Shown in pieces: positions 35,635-44,924 of a stretch of 64,000 nucleotides of DNA (positions are counted from its first letter, which is position 1; every line of letters starts with the position of its first letter). The stretch spans positions 3,472,001 through 3,536,000 of the forward strand of contig NZ_LT629692.1 of NCBI RefSeq assembly GCF_900100885.1, read 5' to 3'. The position numbers were made by a program, and so were the translations under genes. The DNA comes from Microbacterium pygmaeum (GTDB taxonomy: Bacteria > Actinomycetota > Actinomycetes > Actinomycetales > Microbacteriaceae). The notes below the pieces were generated by a model. The model was not told the origin of the DNA and did no database searches. It saw only the letters and a list, made by a program, of their open reading frames with translations.

Positions 35635-36660
35635 TCACGATTTGCGGATGCGCGGCGCCGCGCGGCCGGTCAGCAGCTCGTGCGCAGCCGCCGCGGCGGC
35701 GGTCTGGGATGCGAGCGCCGTGATGGTGTCATCGGCGATCAGGCGCAGCCAGGCTCCGGTGTCGCCGGGCAGGACGCTCACGCCGAAGCGGGCGGATGGA
35801 TCATCGGATGCCGCGACCACGGCGCCCACCGCCGCGTACAGCGCGTCGGCGATGCGTGCGGCGGGAACGAGTCCGGACAGGACGTACAGGCTGGCGAAGA
35901 TGTCGCGTCCGTCCAGGACGGCGAGTCCACCGACGTGTCCGCGCTCGGGAACGAGGCGCACCCGATCGATCGCGAGCGGGCGGCCCTCCGCGCCGCCGCC
36001 GACCCTTCGCACCTCGAAGTCGCTCGCGTAGACGTCGTACTGGTTGTGCTCGCCGCGGGTGAGGCGGCCGGCGTAGATCGTCTCGCCCGTCACCAGCGAT
36101 GCGCCCTCCTGCATCGTGACGGCGACGCGCTGGTAGTACCGCGACCCCGCGAACGGGATCACCGGGTCCGGAAGGTACTCCGCGTAGGCGCCGGCCTCGA
36201 CGTCGATGTTCACGAGCGCCGTCGCGTAGCCGGTCTCCATCCGGTACAGCTTGGTGTGCGCCTGCGTGGTCACATGCGCCGAGGTCCCCGCGCCGAAGCG
36301 CAGGTCGGTGCGCTGCCGGTCCCCGTGCAGCACGCCGCCGCCCGTGGTCAGGATGTACGTGTAGGGCATGTCGGGCCGCAGCGGGTTGTAGTACAGCGGC
36401 CGCATGATCTGCAGCGGTGTCTTCTGGTAGTGGTGGACCAGATCGGTGCGCCGCAGGCCGCTTCCGGCATCCGCGGCCCCGCGCAGCTCGAAGTCCAGCT
36501 CGAGGATGCCGACCTTGCCCGGGCTGCCGACCTGCAGGGTGTGCGGGTCGACGCCGTGCCGGGCGACCTCGACCGGCACGCGATCCGGTTCGAAGTGCGC
36601 GGGCTGCAGGCGGGGTCCGCCGTACAGCGGACCGTCCGCCGCCGTGGCGGTGGGGCTCAC
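35635..36660 (-). CDS. ureD: Urease accessory protein UreD
   Basis: The protein is 341 aa with a GTG start overlapping the ureG stop. It has UreD patterns QIMRPLYYNPLRPDMPYTYI, GGGVLHGDRQRTDLRFGAGTSAHVTTQAHTKLY (split in two beta segments) and YLPDPVIPFAGSRYYQR. UreD is the scaffold that docks UreF and UreG on apo-urease. The operon places it at the end, as in many actinobacteria. Confidence 0.93.
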   Translation of the reverse strand: MSPTATAADGPLYGGPRLQPAHFEPDRVPVEVARHGVDPHTLQVGSPGKVGILELDFELRGAADAGSGLRRTDLVHHYQKTPLQIMRPLYYNPLRPDMPYTYILTTGGGVLHGDRQRTDLRFGAGTSAHVTTQAHTKLYRMETGYATALVNIDVEAGAYAEYLPDPVIPFAGSRYYQRVAVTMQEGASLVTGETIYAGRLTRGEHNQYDVYASDFEVRRVGGGAEGRPLAIDRVRLVPERGHVGGLAVLDGRDIFASLYVLSGLVPAARIADALYAAVGAVVAASDDPSARFGVSVLPGDTGAWLRLIADDTITALASQTAAAAAAHELLTGRAAPRIRKS

Positions 36661-37292
36661 GCGACCAGCTCGGGTCTGGTGGCGTCCCAGTGCGCGAGGA
36701 TCCGGTCGAAGAGCTCGTGCAGGCCCGTGCCGTCCAGGGAATTGGTCAGAACGACCGGCTTCCCGTCGCGCACTGCGTGCGCATCGCGCTCCATGATCTC
36801 CAGGTTCGTGCGCACGTACTGGGCGATGTCGATCTTGTTGATCACGAGGATGTCGCTCTCGGTGATCCCGGGGCCGCGCTTGCGCGGCATCTTCTCGCCG
36901 TTGGAGGTGTCCAGCACGAAGACGAACACGTCCGCGAGCGCAGGCGAGAAGGTGAGCGTCAGGTTGTCGCCGCCGGACTCGTAGATGAGCGTGTCGATCT
37001 CGGGGAAGCGCTCGAGCATCTCCTCGCCCGCGGCGAGGTTCATCGTCGGATCGTCGCGGACCGCGGTGTGCGGGCAGGCGCCGGTCTCGACGCCGATCAC
37101 CTTCTCCGGGTCGAGGATGCCGGCGAGCTCGCGCCGCACGTGGTGCGCGTCCTCCTGGGTGTAGATGTCGTTGGTGATCACGCCCGGAGTGCGGCCGGCG
37201 GCGATGAACAGCGGCACGAGGGCCTCGGTCAGGGCCGTCTTGCCGGTTCCGACGGGACCGCCGATGCCGAGTCGCAGGACGTTGTCGCTCAT
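36657..37292 (-). CDS. ureG: Urease accessory GTPase UreG
   Basis: The protein is 211 aa. It has the P-loop GGPVGTGKTALTEAL, the metal-binding CPH in ETGACPHTAVRDD, and the guanine motif NKID. It carries nickel and couples GTP hydrolysis to its insertion into urease. It lies 20 bp after ureF and is coupled to ureD. Confidence 0.96.
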   Translation of the reverse strand: MSDNVLRLGIGGPVGTGKTALTEALVPLFIAAGRTPGVITNDIYTQEDAHHVRRELAGILDPEKVIGVETGACPHTAVRDDPTMNLAAGEEMLERFPEIDTLIYESGGDNLTLTFSPALADVFVFVLDTSNGEKMPRKRGPGITESDILVINKIDIAQYVRTNLEIMERDAHAVRDGKPVVLTNSLDGTGLHELFDRILAHWDATRPELVA

Positions 37293-37312
37293 GGGTGTCT
37301 CCTTGGTGGGGG

Positions 37313-38023
37313 TCAGCTGGTGAACAGTCGCGCGTCGGCACGCTCGTGGGCGGCGGAGGCGATGTCGGCGTTCGGGACGAAGCCGCCGATGTCGGCTGCG
37401 GGCCGGACCGCGGCATCCGCTGTCACGACCTCGATGATCGGCTGGATCTCGCGCAGCATCACCTGCGCGCCGCGATGGTCGGTCAGACGAAGACGCAGTG
37501 CGGCGCCCGCGAAGCTCACGCAGAAGGCGAACAGATCGGATGCCACGGCCTCGGCCACCGGCACTCCGGTCGCCGCGTAGCAGACCGCCGTGGCGACGGG
37601 CTGACACCCCGGCGATGCCTTGGCCTTCACGCGCCGGGCCCACTCCGCGATGTCGGCGCCGCCCTCGGCTCCGGCGAAGGTCTCGGCGGCGATGTCGATC
37701 AGCTGCCGACCGCTGCGGGTAGAGGCGACGCGCAGCTCGGCGTTCAGCTTCGACGCGAACAGCAGATGGTCGAGCTCGGTCACCGCGTCCCAGTCCCGCC
37801 GCTCCGCGGCGTTGTGGGCGCGGGCGAGCGCCGTCGCGTCCCCGGGCCCGATGGATGCCACCAGCAGGTCCTCGAGGAGCGCGCCCGCTCCACCGGCAGG
37901 AATCAGCCGTGCCTGGGCGAAGCCCTCCAGCCCGTGCGACATCGTGTAGAAGCCACTGGGGAATGCGGAGTCGGACAGCTGCAGGCTGACCAGCAGCCGT
38001 CCGATCGAGGTCGATGTCGTCAT
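37313..38023 (-). CDS. ureF: Urease accessory protein UreF
   Basis: The protein is 236 aa, all-helical, with the UreF signatures LQLSDSAFPSGFYTMSHGLEG and GCQPVATAV. It acts as a checkpoint for the UreG GTPase in the UreDFG complex. It lies 7 bp after ureC. Confidence 0.93.
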   Translation of the reverse strand: MTTSTSIGRLLVSLQLSDSAFPSGFYTMSHGLEGFAQARLIPAGGAGALLEDLLVASIGPGDATALARAHNAAERRDWDAVTELDHLLFASKLNAELRVASTRSGRQLIDIAAETFAGAEGGADIAEWARRVKAKASPGCQPVATAVCYAATGVPVAEAVASDLFAFCVSFAGAALRLRLTDHRGAQVMLREIQPIIEVVTADAAVRPAADIGGFVPNADIASAAHERADARLFTS

Positions 38024-38030
38024 GGCCCCG

Positions 38031-39755
38031 CTAGACGAGGAAGAACAACTGGCTGAGCGGCAGCGACTGGGCGGGCTCGATGTGGACGCGCTCCCCGTCG
38101 ACGGTGACCGTGTACGTCTCGGGGTCGACCTCGATGACCGGCGTGGCGTCGTTTCGCACCATGTCCTTCTTGCCGATCGTGCGGTTGCCGTGCACCGGGA
38201 AGATCTGGCTCTGCAGACCGAGCTGCTCCGGGACGCCCTTCGCGATCGAGGCCTTCGACATGAATGTCGCACGCGTCTTCTGCAGCGTCGTTCCGAACGC
38301 GCCGAACATCGGCCGGTAGTAGACCGGCTGCGGCGTCGGCAGCGATGCGTTCGGGTCACCCATGAGCGCCCAGTTGATCAGGCCGCCCTTGATGACCATC
38401 TTCGGCTTGGCGGCGAACGCGTCGATCGGCCACAGCACGATGTCGGCCATCTTCCCCGGCTCGAGTGATCCCACGTAGTCCGAGACGCCGTGCGCGATCG
38501 CCGGATTGATCGTGACTTTGGCGAGGTAGCGCAGCACGCGGAAGTTGTCGTTTCCGTCCGCGTCCTCGGGGAGGGGCCCGCGCTTGTCCTTGCAGTGATG
38601 CGCCGTCTGGAAGGCGCGCGTCACGGATTCACCGATGCGGCCCATTGCCTGCGAGTCCGACGAGAACATCGAGATGATGCCCATGTCGTGCAGCACGGTC
38701 TCGGCCGAGATCGTCTCGGCCCGCACGCGCGAGTCGGCGAAGGCGAGGTCTTCCGGGCTGTCGTGGGAGAGGTGATGGCACACCATCACCATGTCCAGCA
38801 GCTCGTCGACCGAGTTGACCGTGTAGGGCAGCGTCGGGTTCGTCGAGGACGGCAGGATGTTCGGGTACCCGGCCACCCGGATGATGTCCGGCGCGTGGCC
38901 GCCGCCGGCGCCCTCGGTGTGGAACGTGTGGATCGTGCGGCCGTCGATGGCCGAGATCGTGTCCTCGACGAATCCGGCCTCGTTGAGCGAGTCGGTGTGG
39001 ATGGCGACCTGCACGTCGTACTCGTCGGCCACCTGCAGCGCCATGTCGATCACCGCGGGTGTGGTGCCCCAGTCCTCGTGCACCTTCAGTCCTGCGGCGC
39101 CCGCCTCGATCTGCTCGATGAGCGCCTGCGGCAGCGAGCCGTTGCCTTTGCCGTGGATGCCGATGTTCACCGGGATGCCCTCGAAGGACTGCAGGATGCG
39201 GTGGATGTTCCACGCTCCCGGCGTACAGGTGGTGCCGTTCGTGCCGTCGGTCGGTCCGGTGCCGCCGCCGAACAGGGTGGTGATCCCGTTGGAGAGCGCG
39301 GCGTACGCCTGCTGCGGCGAGACGAAGTGCACGTGCGAGTCCATCGCCCCGGCGGTGGCGATCAGATGCTCGCCGGCGATCACCTCGGTGCCCGGCCCGA
39401 CCAGCAGCTTCGGGTCGACACCGGCCTGCGTCTGCGGGTTGCCGGACTTGCCGATCCCGACGATCCTCCCGTCCCTCACGCCGATATCGGCCTTGACGAT
39501 GCCGATCACGGCGTCCATCACGATCGCGTTCGTGATCACGAGATCCAGCGCGCCCTGGGACTGGCTGGCCTGCGGGTCCGCGGCCATGCCGTCGCGGGCG
39601 GACTTGCCGCCCCCGTAGACGACCTCGTCGCCGTAGCTGCCGGCGGCGTAGTCCTTCTCGATCTCGATGATGAGGTTCGTGTCGGCGAGCTGCACGCGAT
39701 CGCCGACGGTCGGGCCGAACAGGTCGGTGTAGGTCTGGCGAGGGATGATGGCCAT
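38031..39755 (-). CDS. ureC: Urease alpha subunit (catalytic)
   Basis: The protein is 574 aa, full length. Nickel ligands include HVHF near residue 140 and the GIHGKGN segment, the bridging Lys224 in GLKVHEDWG (carbamylated in active enzyme), and the flap MVCHHLSHD with its conserved Cys-His. It hydrolyses urea to ammonia and carbamate in the cytoplasm. It lies 4 bp after ureB. Confidence 0.98.
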   Translation of the reverse strand: MAIIPRQTYTDLFGPTVGDRVQLADTNLIIEIEKDYAAGSYGDEVVYGGGKSARDGMAADPQASQSQGALDLVITNAIVMDAVIGIVKADIGVRDGRIVGIGKSGNPQTQAGVDPKLLVGPGTEVIAGEHLIATAGAMDSHVHFVSPQQAYAALSNGITTLFGGGTGPTDGTNGTTCTPGAWNIHRILQSFEGIPVNIGIHGKGNGSLPQALIEQIEAGAAGLKVHEDWGTTPAVIDMALQVADEYDVQVAIHTDSLNEAGFVEDTISAIDGRTIHTFHTEGAGGGHAPDIIRVAGYPNILPSSTNPTLPYTVNSVDELLDMVMVCHHLSHDSPEDLAFADSRVRAETISAETVLHDMGIISMFSSDSQAMGRIGESVTRAFQTAHHCKDKRGPLPEDADGNDNFRVLRYLAKVTINPAIAHGVSDYVGSLEPGKMADIVLWPIDAFAAKPKMVIKGGLINWALMGDPNASLPTPQPVYYRPMFGAFGTTLQKTRATFMSKASIAKGVPEQLGLQSQIFPVHGNRTIGKKDMVRNDATPVIEVDPETYTVTVDGERVHIEPAQSLPLSQLFFLV

Positions 39756-39759
39756 GACG

Positions 39760-40197
39760 TCAGTTCCCCTTCTCGTTCTTCGTCGTCGACTTCGCGGCGG
39801 GCGTGCCGACCTTGGAATCGGGTGCGCCGTTCTCGAACTCCTTCTCCGCGAGACGCTTCATCGCGTCGATCCGGGTCTGCGGCGCGTCCAGACCGCCGTT
39901 GACGAGTGCGTTGAAGCCGACGACGTGGCGGCCGCCCGCGTACGCCACGAGCGTGACCTGCTTGGTCTCTCCTGGCTCGAAGCGGACGCCGGTGCCCGCC
40001 GGGATGTCCAGGTGCATGCCCCACGCTCTCTCGCGCTCGAAGCGGATGGCGCGGTTCACCTCGAAGAAGTGGAAGTGCGAGCCGATCTGCACCGGCCGAT
40101 CGCCCGTGTTGGTGACCTTGATCGTCACTGACGCGCGTCCGGCGTTGATCTCGATGTCATCGCCGGTGTGCTGATACTGCGGCTTCCTGCTGACCAT
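39760..40197 (-). CDS. ureB: Urease beta subunit
   Basis: The protein is 145 aa. It has the UreB core GDRPVQIGSHFHFFEVN, MHLDIPAGTGVRFEPGE and GGRHVVGFNALVNG. The C-terminus carries a short Lys/Thr-rich tail (about 35 residues beyond the core). It is separated from ureA by a CbiX-like gene, which is unusual, since ureA and ureB are normally adjacent or fused. Confidence 0.97.
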   Translation of the reverse strand: MVSRKPQYQHTGDDIEINAGRASVTIKVTNTGDRPVQIGSHFHFFEVNRAIRFERERAWGMHLDIPAGTGVRFEPGETKQVTLVAYAGGRHVVGFNALVNGGLDAPQTRIDAMKRLAEKEFENGAPDSKVGTPAAKSTTKNEKGN

Positions 40198-40208
40198 GTG
40201 TTCCTCCC

Positions 40209-41126
40209 CTATGACGCGTGGACATGGGCGTGCAGCCCGTCGTGGTCGTGATCGTGCGTGGCGCCGTCGGCATGCGTGTGCGTGGAATCGCCGCTCCCGC
40301 CGTGCGAGTGCGGGCGCGCGTGCGCGTGCGCGTACCCGCCGTGCGAGTGCGTGTGCGCGTGCCCGGACTCCTCGAAGGCGTGCGAGTGCGCGTAGCCGTG
40401 TCCGTGATCGGCGTCCAGTCCAGCGGCGATGCCGTCATGCCCGGCGGCGAGGGCGGTCAGCGCGTCTGCCACACGCGTGCGCACCGTCCTGGCGATCGCG
40501 GCATCGGACATGAGCGGGCCGGCGAACCGCGCGCCCGCGTACTCGCCCGCTCCGAACGCCTCCGTGGCTGTGGAGGCGAACCCGGCGGGCACGATCGCCG
40601 ACCGGGTGATGCCGAGACGCTGCAGGCGGTCGATCACGGGCGCAAGGGCGCGGTCCGAGTCGAGGATCGCCGGGAACACCTCGTCCGCCGCGCCGTGCGT
40701 GGCGGCCAGGTAGGCGATGCGGTGCAGTTCGGCCTCGTCGAAGGGATTGGACCGTGGCGCGACGACGACCAGCGCAGCATCCGGATGCTCCGCTCGCGCG
40801 GTGTTGGCTGCCGTGCGCACCCACGCGGTGAGATGGTCGGTCGTCCCGAAGGGTGCCGCAAGGGCGAGGCGATGCGGATGCCGCGGCCCGAGCCAACGGA
40901 GCGTCTTGGCGGTGTCGGCGATCATGGTGGGGTTCCGCCCGAACGTCATCGGCACGACCACGACGGTCTCGCCCGCCGAGCGCGCCTCGCTCACCTGATT
41001 GTGGAACTGCCGCCCCGGCCGTGCGGTACGGGTGTCCTCGAGCAGTGCCTCGAGGCGCACCAGGTGTGCGCCATCGGCGCTTTCGTGCCCGCCGACGAGG
41101 ATCGTCCGGACGCGAGGGGTGGGCAC
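40209..41126 (-). CDS. CbiX-like (sirohydrochlorin chelatase-family) protein with a histidine-rich tail, inserted in the urease operon
   Basis: The protein is 305 aa with a GTG start 4 bp after the ureA stop. Residues 1-230 form two CbiX-like halves: ILVGGHESADGAHLVRL first, then VVAPRSNPFDEAELHRIAYL with SAIVPAGF. The last ~72 residues contain 20 histidines in HxH runs (AHTHSHGGYAHAHARPHSH). The tail resembles the nickel-binding tails of UreE, HypB and SlyD. No ureE is seen in the operon. I infer a nickel store or chaperone for urease; a true tetrapyrrole chelatase is less likely here. Confidence 0.7.
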   Translation of the reverse strand: MPTPRVRTILVGGHESADGAHLVRLEALLEDTRTARPGRQFHNQVSEARSAGETVVVVPMTFGRNPTMIADTAKTLRWLGPRHPHRLALAAPFGTTDHLTAWVRTAANTARAEHPDAALVVVAPRSNPFDEAELHRIAYLAATHGAADEVFPAILDSDRALAPVIDRLQRLGITRSAIVPAGFASTATEAFGAGEYAGARFAGPLMSDAAIARTVRTRVADALTALAAGHDGIAAGLDADHGHGYAHSHAFEESGHAHTHSHGGYAHAHARPHSHGGSGDSTHTHADGATHDHDHDGLHAHVHAS

Positions 41127-41130
41127 GCGC

Positions 41131-41436
41131 TCAGCCGGCGATCGGGTCGTGGCACGAGACCAGCTTCGTGCCGTCCGGGAACGTCGCCTCCACCTGCAGC
41201 AGGGTGATGCGCTCGCGCACGCCCGGCATGCACTCGTCGACCGTGACGACCTTCTTGCCCAGCTCCATGCAGTCGGCGACCGACTTGCCGTCGCGCGCGG
41301 CCTCGAGGATCGCCTCGGTGACCAGGGCCTGCGCTTCGCTGATGTTGAGCTTCGTGCCGCGATCGCGACGACGTCGGGCCAACTCCGCAACCTGGTAGAC
41401 GTACAGCTTGTCGATCTCGCGCGGGGTCAGGTCCAT
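41131..41436 (-). CDS. ureA: Urease gamma subunit
   Basis: The protein is 101 aa, typical length: MDLTPREIDKLYVYQVAELA, RGTKLNISEAQALVTEAILE, and the end PDGTKLVSCHDP. The start with GGAG 6 bp upstream fits better than an in-frame ATG at 41493. It is first in the urease operon and divergent from the sarcosine-oxidase-like gene. Confidence 0.97.
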   Translation of the reverse strand: MDLTPREIDKLYVYQVAELARRRRDRGTKLNISEAQALVTEAILEAARDGKSVADCMELGKKVVTVDECMPGVRERITLLQVEATFPDGTKLVSCHDPIAG

Positions 41437-41548
41437 GCAGGGCTCCAGCTTCTCGTGCTCGACGGGGACCAGCCCCCGGATGCCTGCGTTCATCCTGGCA
41501 GTCCTCGCGCCGATCTGCCTACGGCGGCACACCTGGGAGGATCGAGGC

Positions 41549-42679
41549 ATGGATGAGCGCGCGCCCTTCGTCGTGATCGGTGGCGGTGTCATGGGTCTGT
41601 CGACGGCCTGGGCGCTGAGCCGCCGCGGCGAGCGGCCGATCGTGCTCGAGCGCTTCGCTCGGGGGCATGCGCAGGGTGCGTCGCACGGCGCGACGCGCAA
41701 CTTCAACAACGCGTACGCGGACGAGCACTACCTGGATCTCCTGGCCCGCGCCCGCGAGGGCTGGGACGCGCTGGGTTCCGTCGGCGGCGAGCCGCTGCTC
41801 CGGCTGCACGGACTGGTCTCGCATGGTTCCGGCGCGGCGCTGGGCAGCGCGGCGAAGGAAGGCGCCGCTCCGGGGGTGGCGGCGATCCACGCGCAACTGC
41901 ACGACCGCGGCATCCCGGCCGAACTCCTCGACGGGACCGAGGCCGCGCGCCGCTGGCCGGGGATGCGCTTCGAGGAGACCGTGCTGTACTCCCCCGACGC
42001 CGGCGTCGCCCGGGCCGCGGCCGCGCTCGGAGAACTCGAGCGCCGCATCGTCGAAGCGGGCGGGGAGGTGCGCTGGCAGAGTCCCGCGCTCTCGATCGAC
42101 CAGGATGCGGACGGTGTGACGATTCGCACCGAGTCCGGCACCATCCGCGCTGGGACGGCCGTCGTCACGGTCGGGGCCTGGTCATCGTCGACGCTCGGCG
42201 GTCTCGGCATCCCCCTGCCTGCACTCACCGTCACCGAGGAGAACCCCGCGCATTTCACGCCGCGCGATCCGCGCGAGCCGTGGCCGTCGTTCAACCACTT
42301 CGTCGCTCCGGGCGCGTGGCCGGCGAACGTCTACGGCATGCCGACACCCGGCGAGGGAGTGAAGGTCGGCTTCCACGCGATCGGCGACGAGGTCGACCCG
42401 GATGCCCGGCCGTTCCGGCTCGACAAGCACGCGGGGCTGCTCGCCGAGTACGTCCGGGATTGGATGCCGGGGCTCGATCCCGCCTCAGCGGTGCACCTGA
42501 GCTGCACCTACACGTCGACCCGCGATGAGGCGTTCGTGCTCGACCGCACGGGTCGCGTGGTGTTCGGCGCGGGGTTCTCCGGTCAGGGGTTCAAGTTCGC
42601 CCCGGGCGTCGGCGCGGTGCTGGCCGATCTCGCGCTCGACCCGGCGGCGCGCGCCGCACCTGCGTTCCGCCTGCGCTGA
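41549..42679 (+). CDS. Monomeric sarcosine oxidase/N-methyltryptophan oxidase-family flavoenzyme
   Basis: The protein is 376 aa. It has an N-terminal FAD motif VVIGGGVMGLSTAWALSRRG and the segment ASHGATRNF typical of MSOX. Cys319 in SCTYTSTRDEAFVLD is at the site of covalent flavin attachment. It oxidises an N-methylated amino acid, releasing formaldehyde and peroxide. The start is the ATG of MDERAPFVV with GGAGG about 10 bp upstream. It is divergent from ureA. Confidence 0.87.
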   Translation: MDERAPFVVIGGGVMGLSTAWALSRRGERPIVLERFARGHAQGASHGATRNFNNAYADEHYLDLLARAREGWDALGSVGGEPLLRLHGLVSHGSGAALGSAAKEGAAPGVAAIHAQLHDRGIPAELLDGTEAARRWPGMRFEETVLYSPDAGVARAAAALGELERRIVEAGGEVRWQSPALSIDQDADGVTIRTESGTIRAGTAVVTVGAWSSSTLGGLGIPLPALTVTEENPAHFTPRDPREPWPSFNHFVAPGAWPANVYGMPTPGEGVKVGFHAIGDEVDPDARPFRLDKHAGLLAEYVRDWMPGLDPASAVHLSCTYTSTRDEAFVLDRTGRVVFGAGFSGQGFKFAPGVGAVLADLALDPAARAAPAFRLR

Positions 42680-42706
42680 GGTCTCCCGCACCCACGCCCC
42701 GCCGGA

Positions 42707-44395
42707 TCAGCGCGCCCGCGCCACGCGGTTCTCGTCCCACACCGGCTGGTCCGATTCGTAGACGGTCCCGTCGGATCCGAAGACCAGGAACCGCTCGAAC
42801 GATCGGGCGAACCAGCGGTCGTGCGTGACCGCGAGCACGGTGCCCTCGAACCGCGACAACGCGAGCTCGAGCGCCTCGGCGGAGGCGATGTCGAGGTTGT
42901 CGGTGGGCTCATCCAGCAGGAGCAGGGTCGTCCCGGACAGCTCGAGCCGCAGGATCTGGAACCGTGCCTGCTGGCCGCCCGACAGCGTCTCGAAGTTCTG
43001 CTGTGCCTGGGCGACGAGCCCGTAACGGTCCAGGGCCGAGCTCGCGGCATCGCGCGGCATCCCCGGCCGGTTGTCGTCTCCCTTGTGCAGCAGCTCGAGC
43101 AGCGTCCGCCCCGCGAATTCCGGATGCCGGTGCGTCTGCGCGAACCAGCCGGGAACGACGCGTGCGCCCAGGATGCCTCGACCGGCATGCGCCACCGACT
43201 CCAGGCCCGCCGCTGCCGACGTGATGTGGCCGAGTCGAGCATCCGGCTCGGTCCCGCCGCGCGCGAGCAGCCGCAGGAAGTGCGACTTCCCGGACCCGTT
43301 GGATCCGAGTACCGCGACCCGGTCGCCGAACCATACCTCCAGGTCGAAAGGCTTCATGAGGCCGGTGAGTTCCAGCCCCTCGGCCACCACGGCGCGCTTT
43401 CCGGTGCGGGCGCCGCGCAGCCGCAGCTGCAGGTCCTGTTCGGGTGGGCGCTCCTGTGGCGGCCCCGCCTCCTCGAACTTCGCGAGCCGGGTCTGGGCGG
43501 CACGGTATCGCGACGCGAACTCGTCGCTGGATGTCGCCTTGACCTTCATCGCCGCCACGAGCGCCTTGATCTTGGCGTGCTCCTCGTCCCAGCGACGTCG
43601 CTGCTCGTCGAGCCGGTCCATCCGATCGGTGCGCGCGCGGTGATACGTGGAGAAGCTCCCGCCGTGCACCCACGCCGTGCTGCCTGCGGCGCCGGTCTCG
43701 AGCGTCACGATGCGATCCGCGGCGCGCGCCAGCAGCTCGCGGTCGTGCGAGACCAGCAGCACGGTCTTCGCAGTGGCTTTCAGCTGCGCTTCGAGCCATC
43801 GCTTGCCCGGCACATCGAGATAGTTGTCCGGCTCGTCCAGCAGCAGCACGTCATCAGGGCCTCGCAGCAGCACCTCGAGCACGAGCCGCTTCTGCTCGCC
43901 ACCCGAGAGCGTCGTCAGCTCGCGGAACCGCGCGCGTTCGAACGGGACCCCGAGCGCCGCGACCGTGCACTGGTCCCAGACGGTCTCGTGCTCGTACCCT
44001 CTGGCATCGGCGTAGTCGGCGAGCGCCGTCGCGTACCGCAGCTGCGCGTCGAGGTCGTCATTCTCGATGATCGCCGCCTCTGCCGCCTCGAGTTCCAGCG
44101 CGGCGGCGCGGATGCGCCGGGGCGCCACATCGATGAGCAGCTCGTGCACGGTGGCACCGGGAGCGCCGTGCCCGACGAACTGATCCATGACGCCCAGCGC
44201 ACCGCCGATCGTGACAGCGCCCGCGTGCGCGGCCTCCTCGCCGCGGATGATGCGCAGCAGCGTGGTCTTGCCCGCACCGTTGGCACCGATCAGCGCCGTG
44301 GTCGATCCCTCGCCGACCCGGAACGAGACGTCATCCAGCAACGGCCTGCCGTCGGGCAGCGAGAAGCCGACGCCGTTGATGTCGATGTAGCCCAT
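42707..44395 (-). CDS. ABC-F family ATPase (tandem ATP-binding cassettes)
   Basis: The protein is 562 aa with two cassettes and no membrane helices. First cassette: Walker A GANGAGKTT (37-45), signature LSGGEQKR, LLLDEPDNYLD. Second: GSNGSGKSH, LSGGQQAR, LLLDEPTDNLD. A charged linker with AMKVKATSSDEFASRYRAAQ lies between. ABC-F proteins act on ribosomes, some giving resistance to macrolides or related drugs. Which kind this is cannot be decided from sequence. Confidence 0.9.
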   Translation of the reverse strand: MGYIDINGVGFSLPDGRPLLDDVSFRVGEGSTTALIGANGAGKTTLLRIIRGEEAAHAGAVTIGGALGVMDQFVGHGAPGATVHELLIDVAPRRIRAAALELEAAEAAIIENDDLDAQLRYATALADYADARGYEHETVWDQCTVAALGVPFERARFRELTTLSGGEQKRLVLEVLLRGPDDVLLLDEPDNYLDVPGKRWLEAQLKATAKTVLLVSHDRELLARAADRIVTLETGAAGSTAWVHGGSFSTYHRARTDRMDRLDEQRRRWDEEHAKIKALVAAMKVKATSSDEFASRYRAAQTRLAKFEEAGPPQERPPEQDLQLRLRGARTGKRAVVAEGLELTGLMKPFDLEVWFGDRVAVLGSNGSGKSHFLRLLARGGTEPDARLGHITSAAAGLESVAHAGRGILGARVVPGWFAQTHRHPEFAGRTLLELLHKGDDNRPGMPRDAASSALDRYGLVAQAQQNFETLSGGQQARFQILRLELSGTTLLLLDEPTDNLDIASAEALELALSRFEGTVLAVTHDRWFARSFERFLVFGSDGTVYESDQPVWDENRVARAR

Positions 44396-44613
44396 AGCCT
44401 TGGCACCCTCGTGGGGCCGCGAGTCGCGGCATCCGTCGGCGTTCCCCGCCGGCCCGCAGATGGCGAGCCGACCAGACTACCCGGTCGATGCAGCGTCAGG
44501 AACTGCGTCATGGGTGCCGGTCGCAGGACGAGGTGTGACTGAAGTCCACTCGGTACGCCCGAAACCGACTCATCGGCACTCAGCGCCCGGCGACGGCGGC
44601 GTAACCGTCGCGC

Positions 44614-44892
44614 CTACGCGGCCGAGTACCGCCCCGAGGCGATCGCCCGCGCGCGGGCCTTGGCCGCTTCCTCCTCGCGGTTCTTCGGCGGGGTCACAGC
44701 CACGAGATCCTGCAGCAGATGCCCGGTGATGTGGGCGATCTCATGCACGGCCCGGTCGAAGGCCTCCTGGTTCGCCTTGGACGGCTTGGTCGTCCCCGCG
44801 ATCTTGCGGACGTACTGCAGCGCCGCCGCCTGGATCTCGTCGTTCGTGGCAGCGGGCTCGAAGTTGTGAAGGGTGTGGATGTTCCGGCACAT
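44614..44892 (-). CDS. DUF2277 protein
   Basis: The protein is 92 aa, starting MCRNIHTLHNFEPAATNDEI. The opening MCRNI-LHNFEPPAT and the helical body EEIQAAALQYVRKIAG are diagnostic of DUF2277, a conserved bacterial family of unknown function. The 218-bp space upstream towards the ABC-F gene holds no feature I can name. Confidence 0.85.
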   Translation of the reverse strand: MCRNIHTLHNFEPAATNDEIQAAALQYVRKIAGTTKPSKANQEAFDRAVHEIAHITGHLLQDLVAVTPPKNREEEAAKARARAIASGRYSAA

Positions 44893-44924
44893 GCCGACAA
44901 CGGTACGCGGGCGACCCGGCCCTG

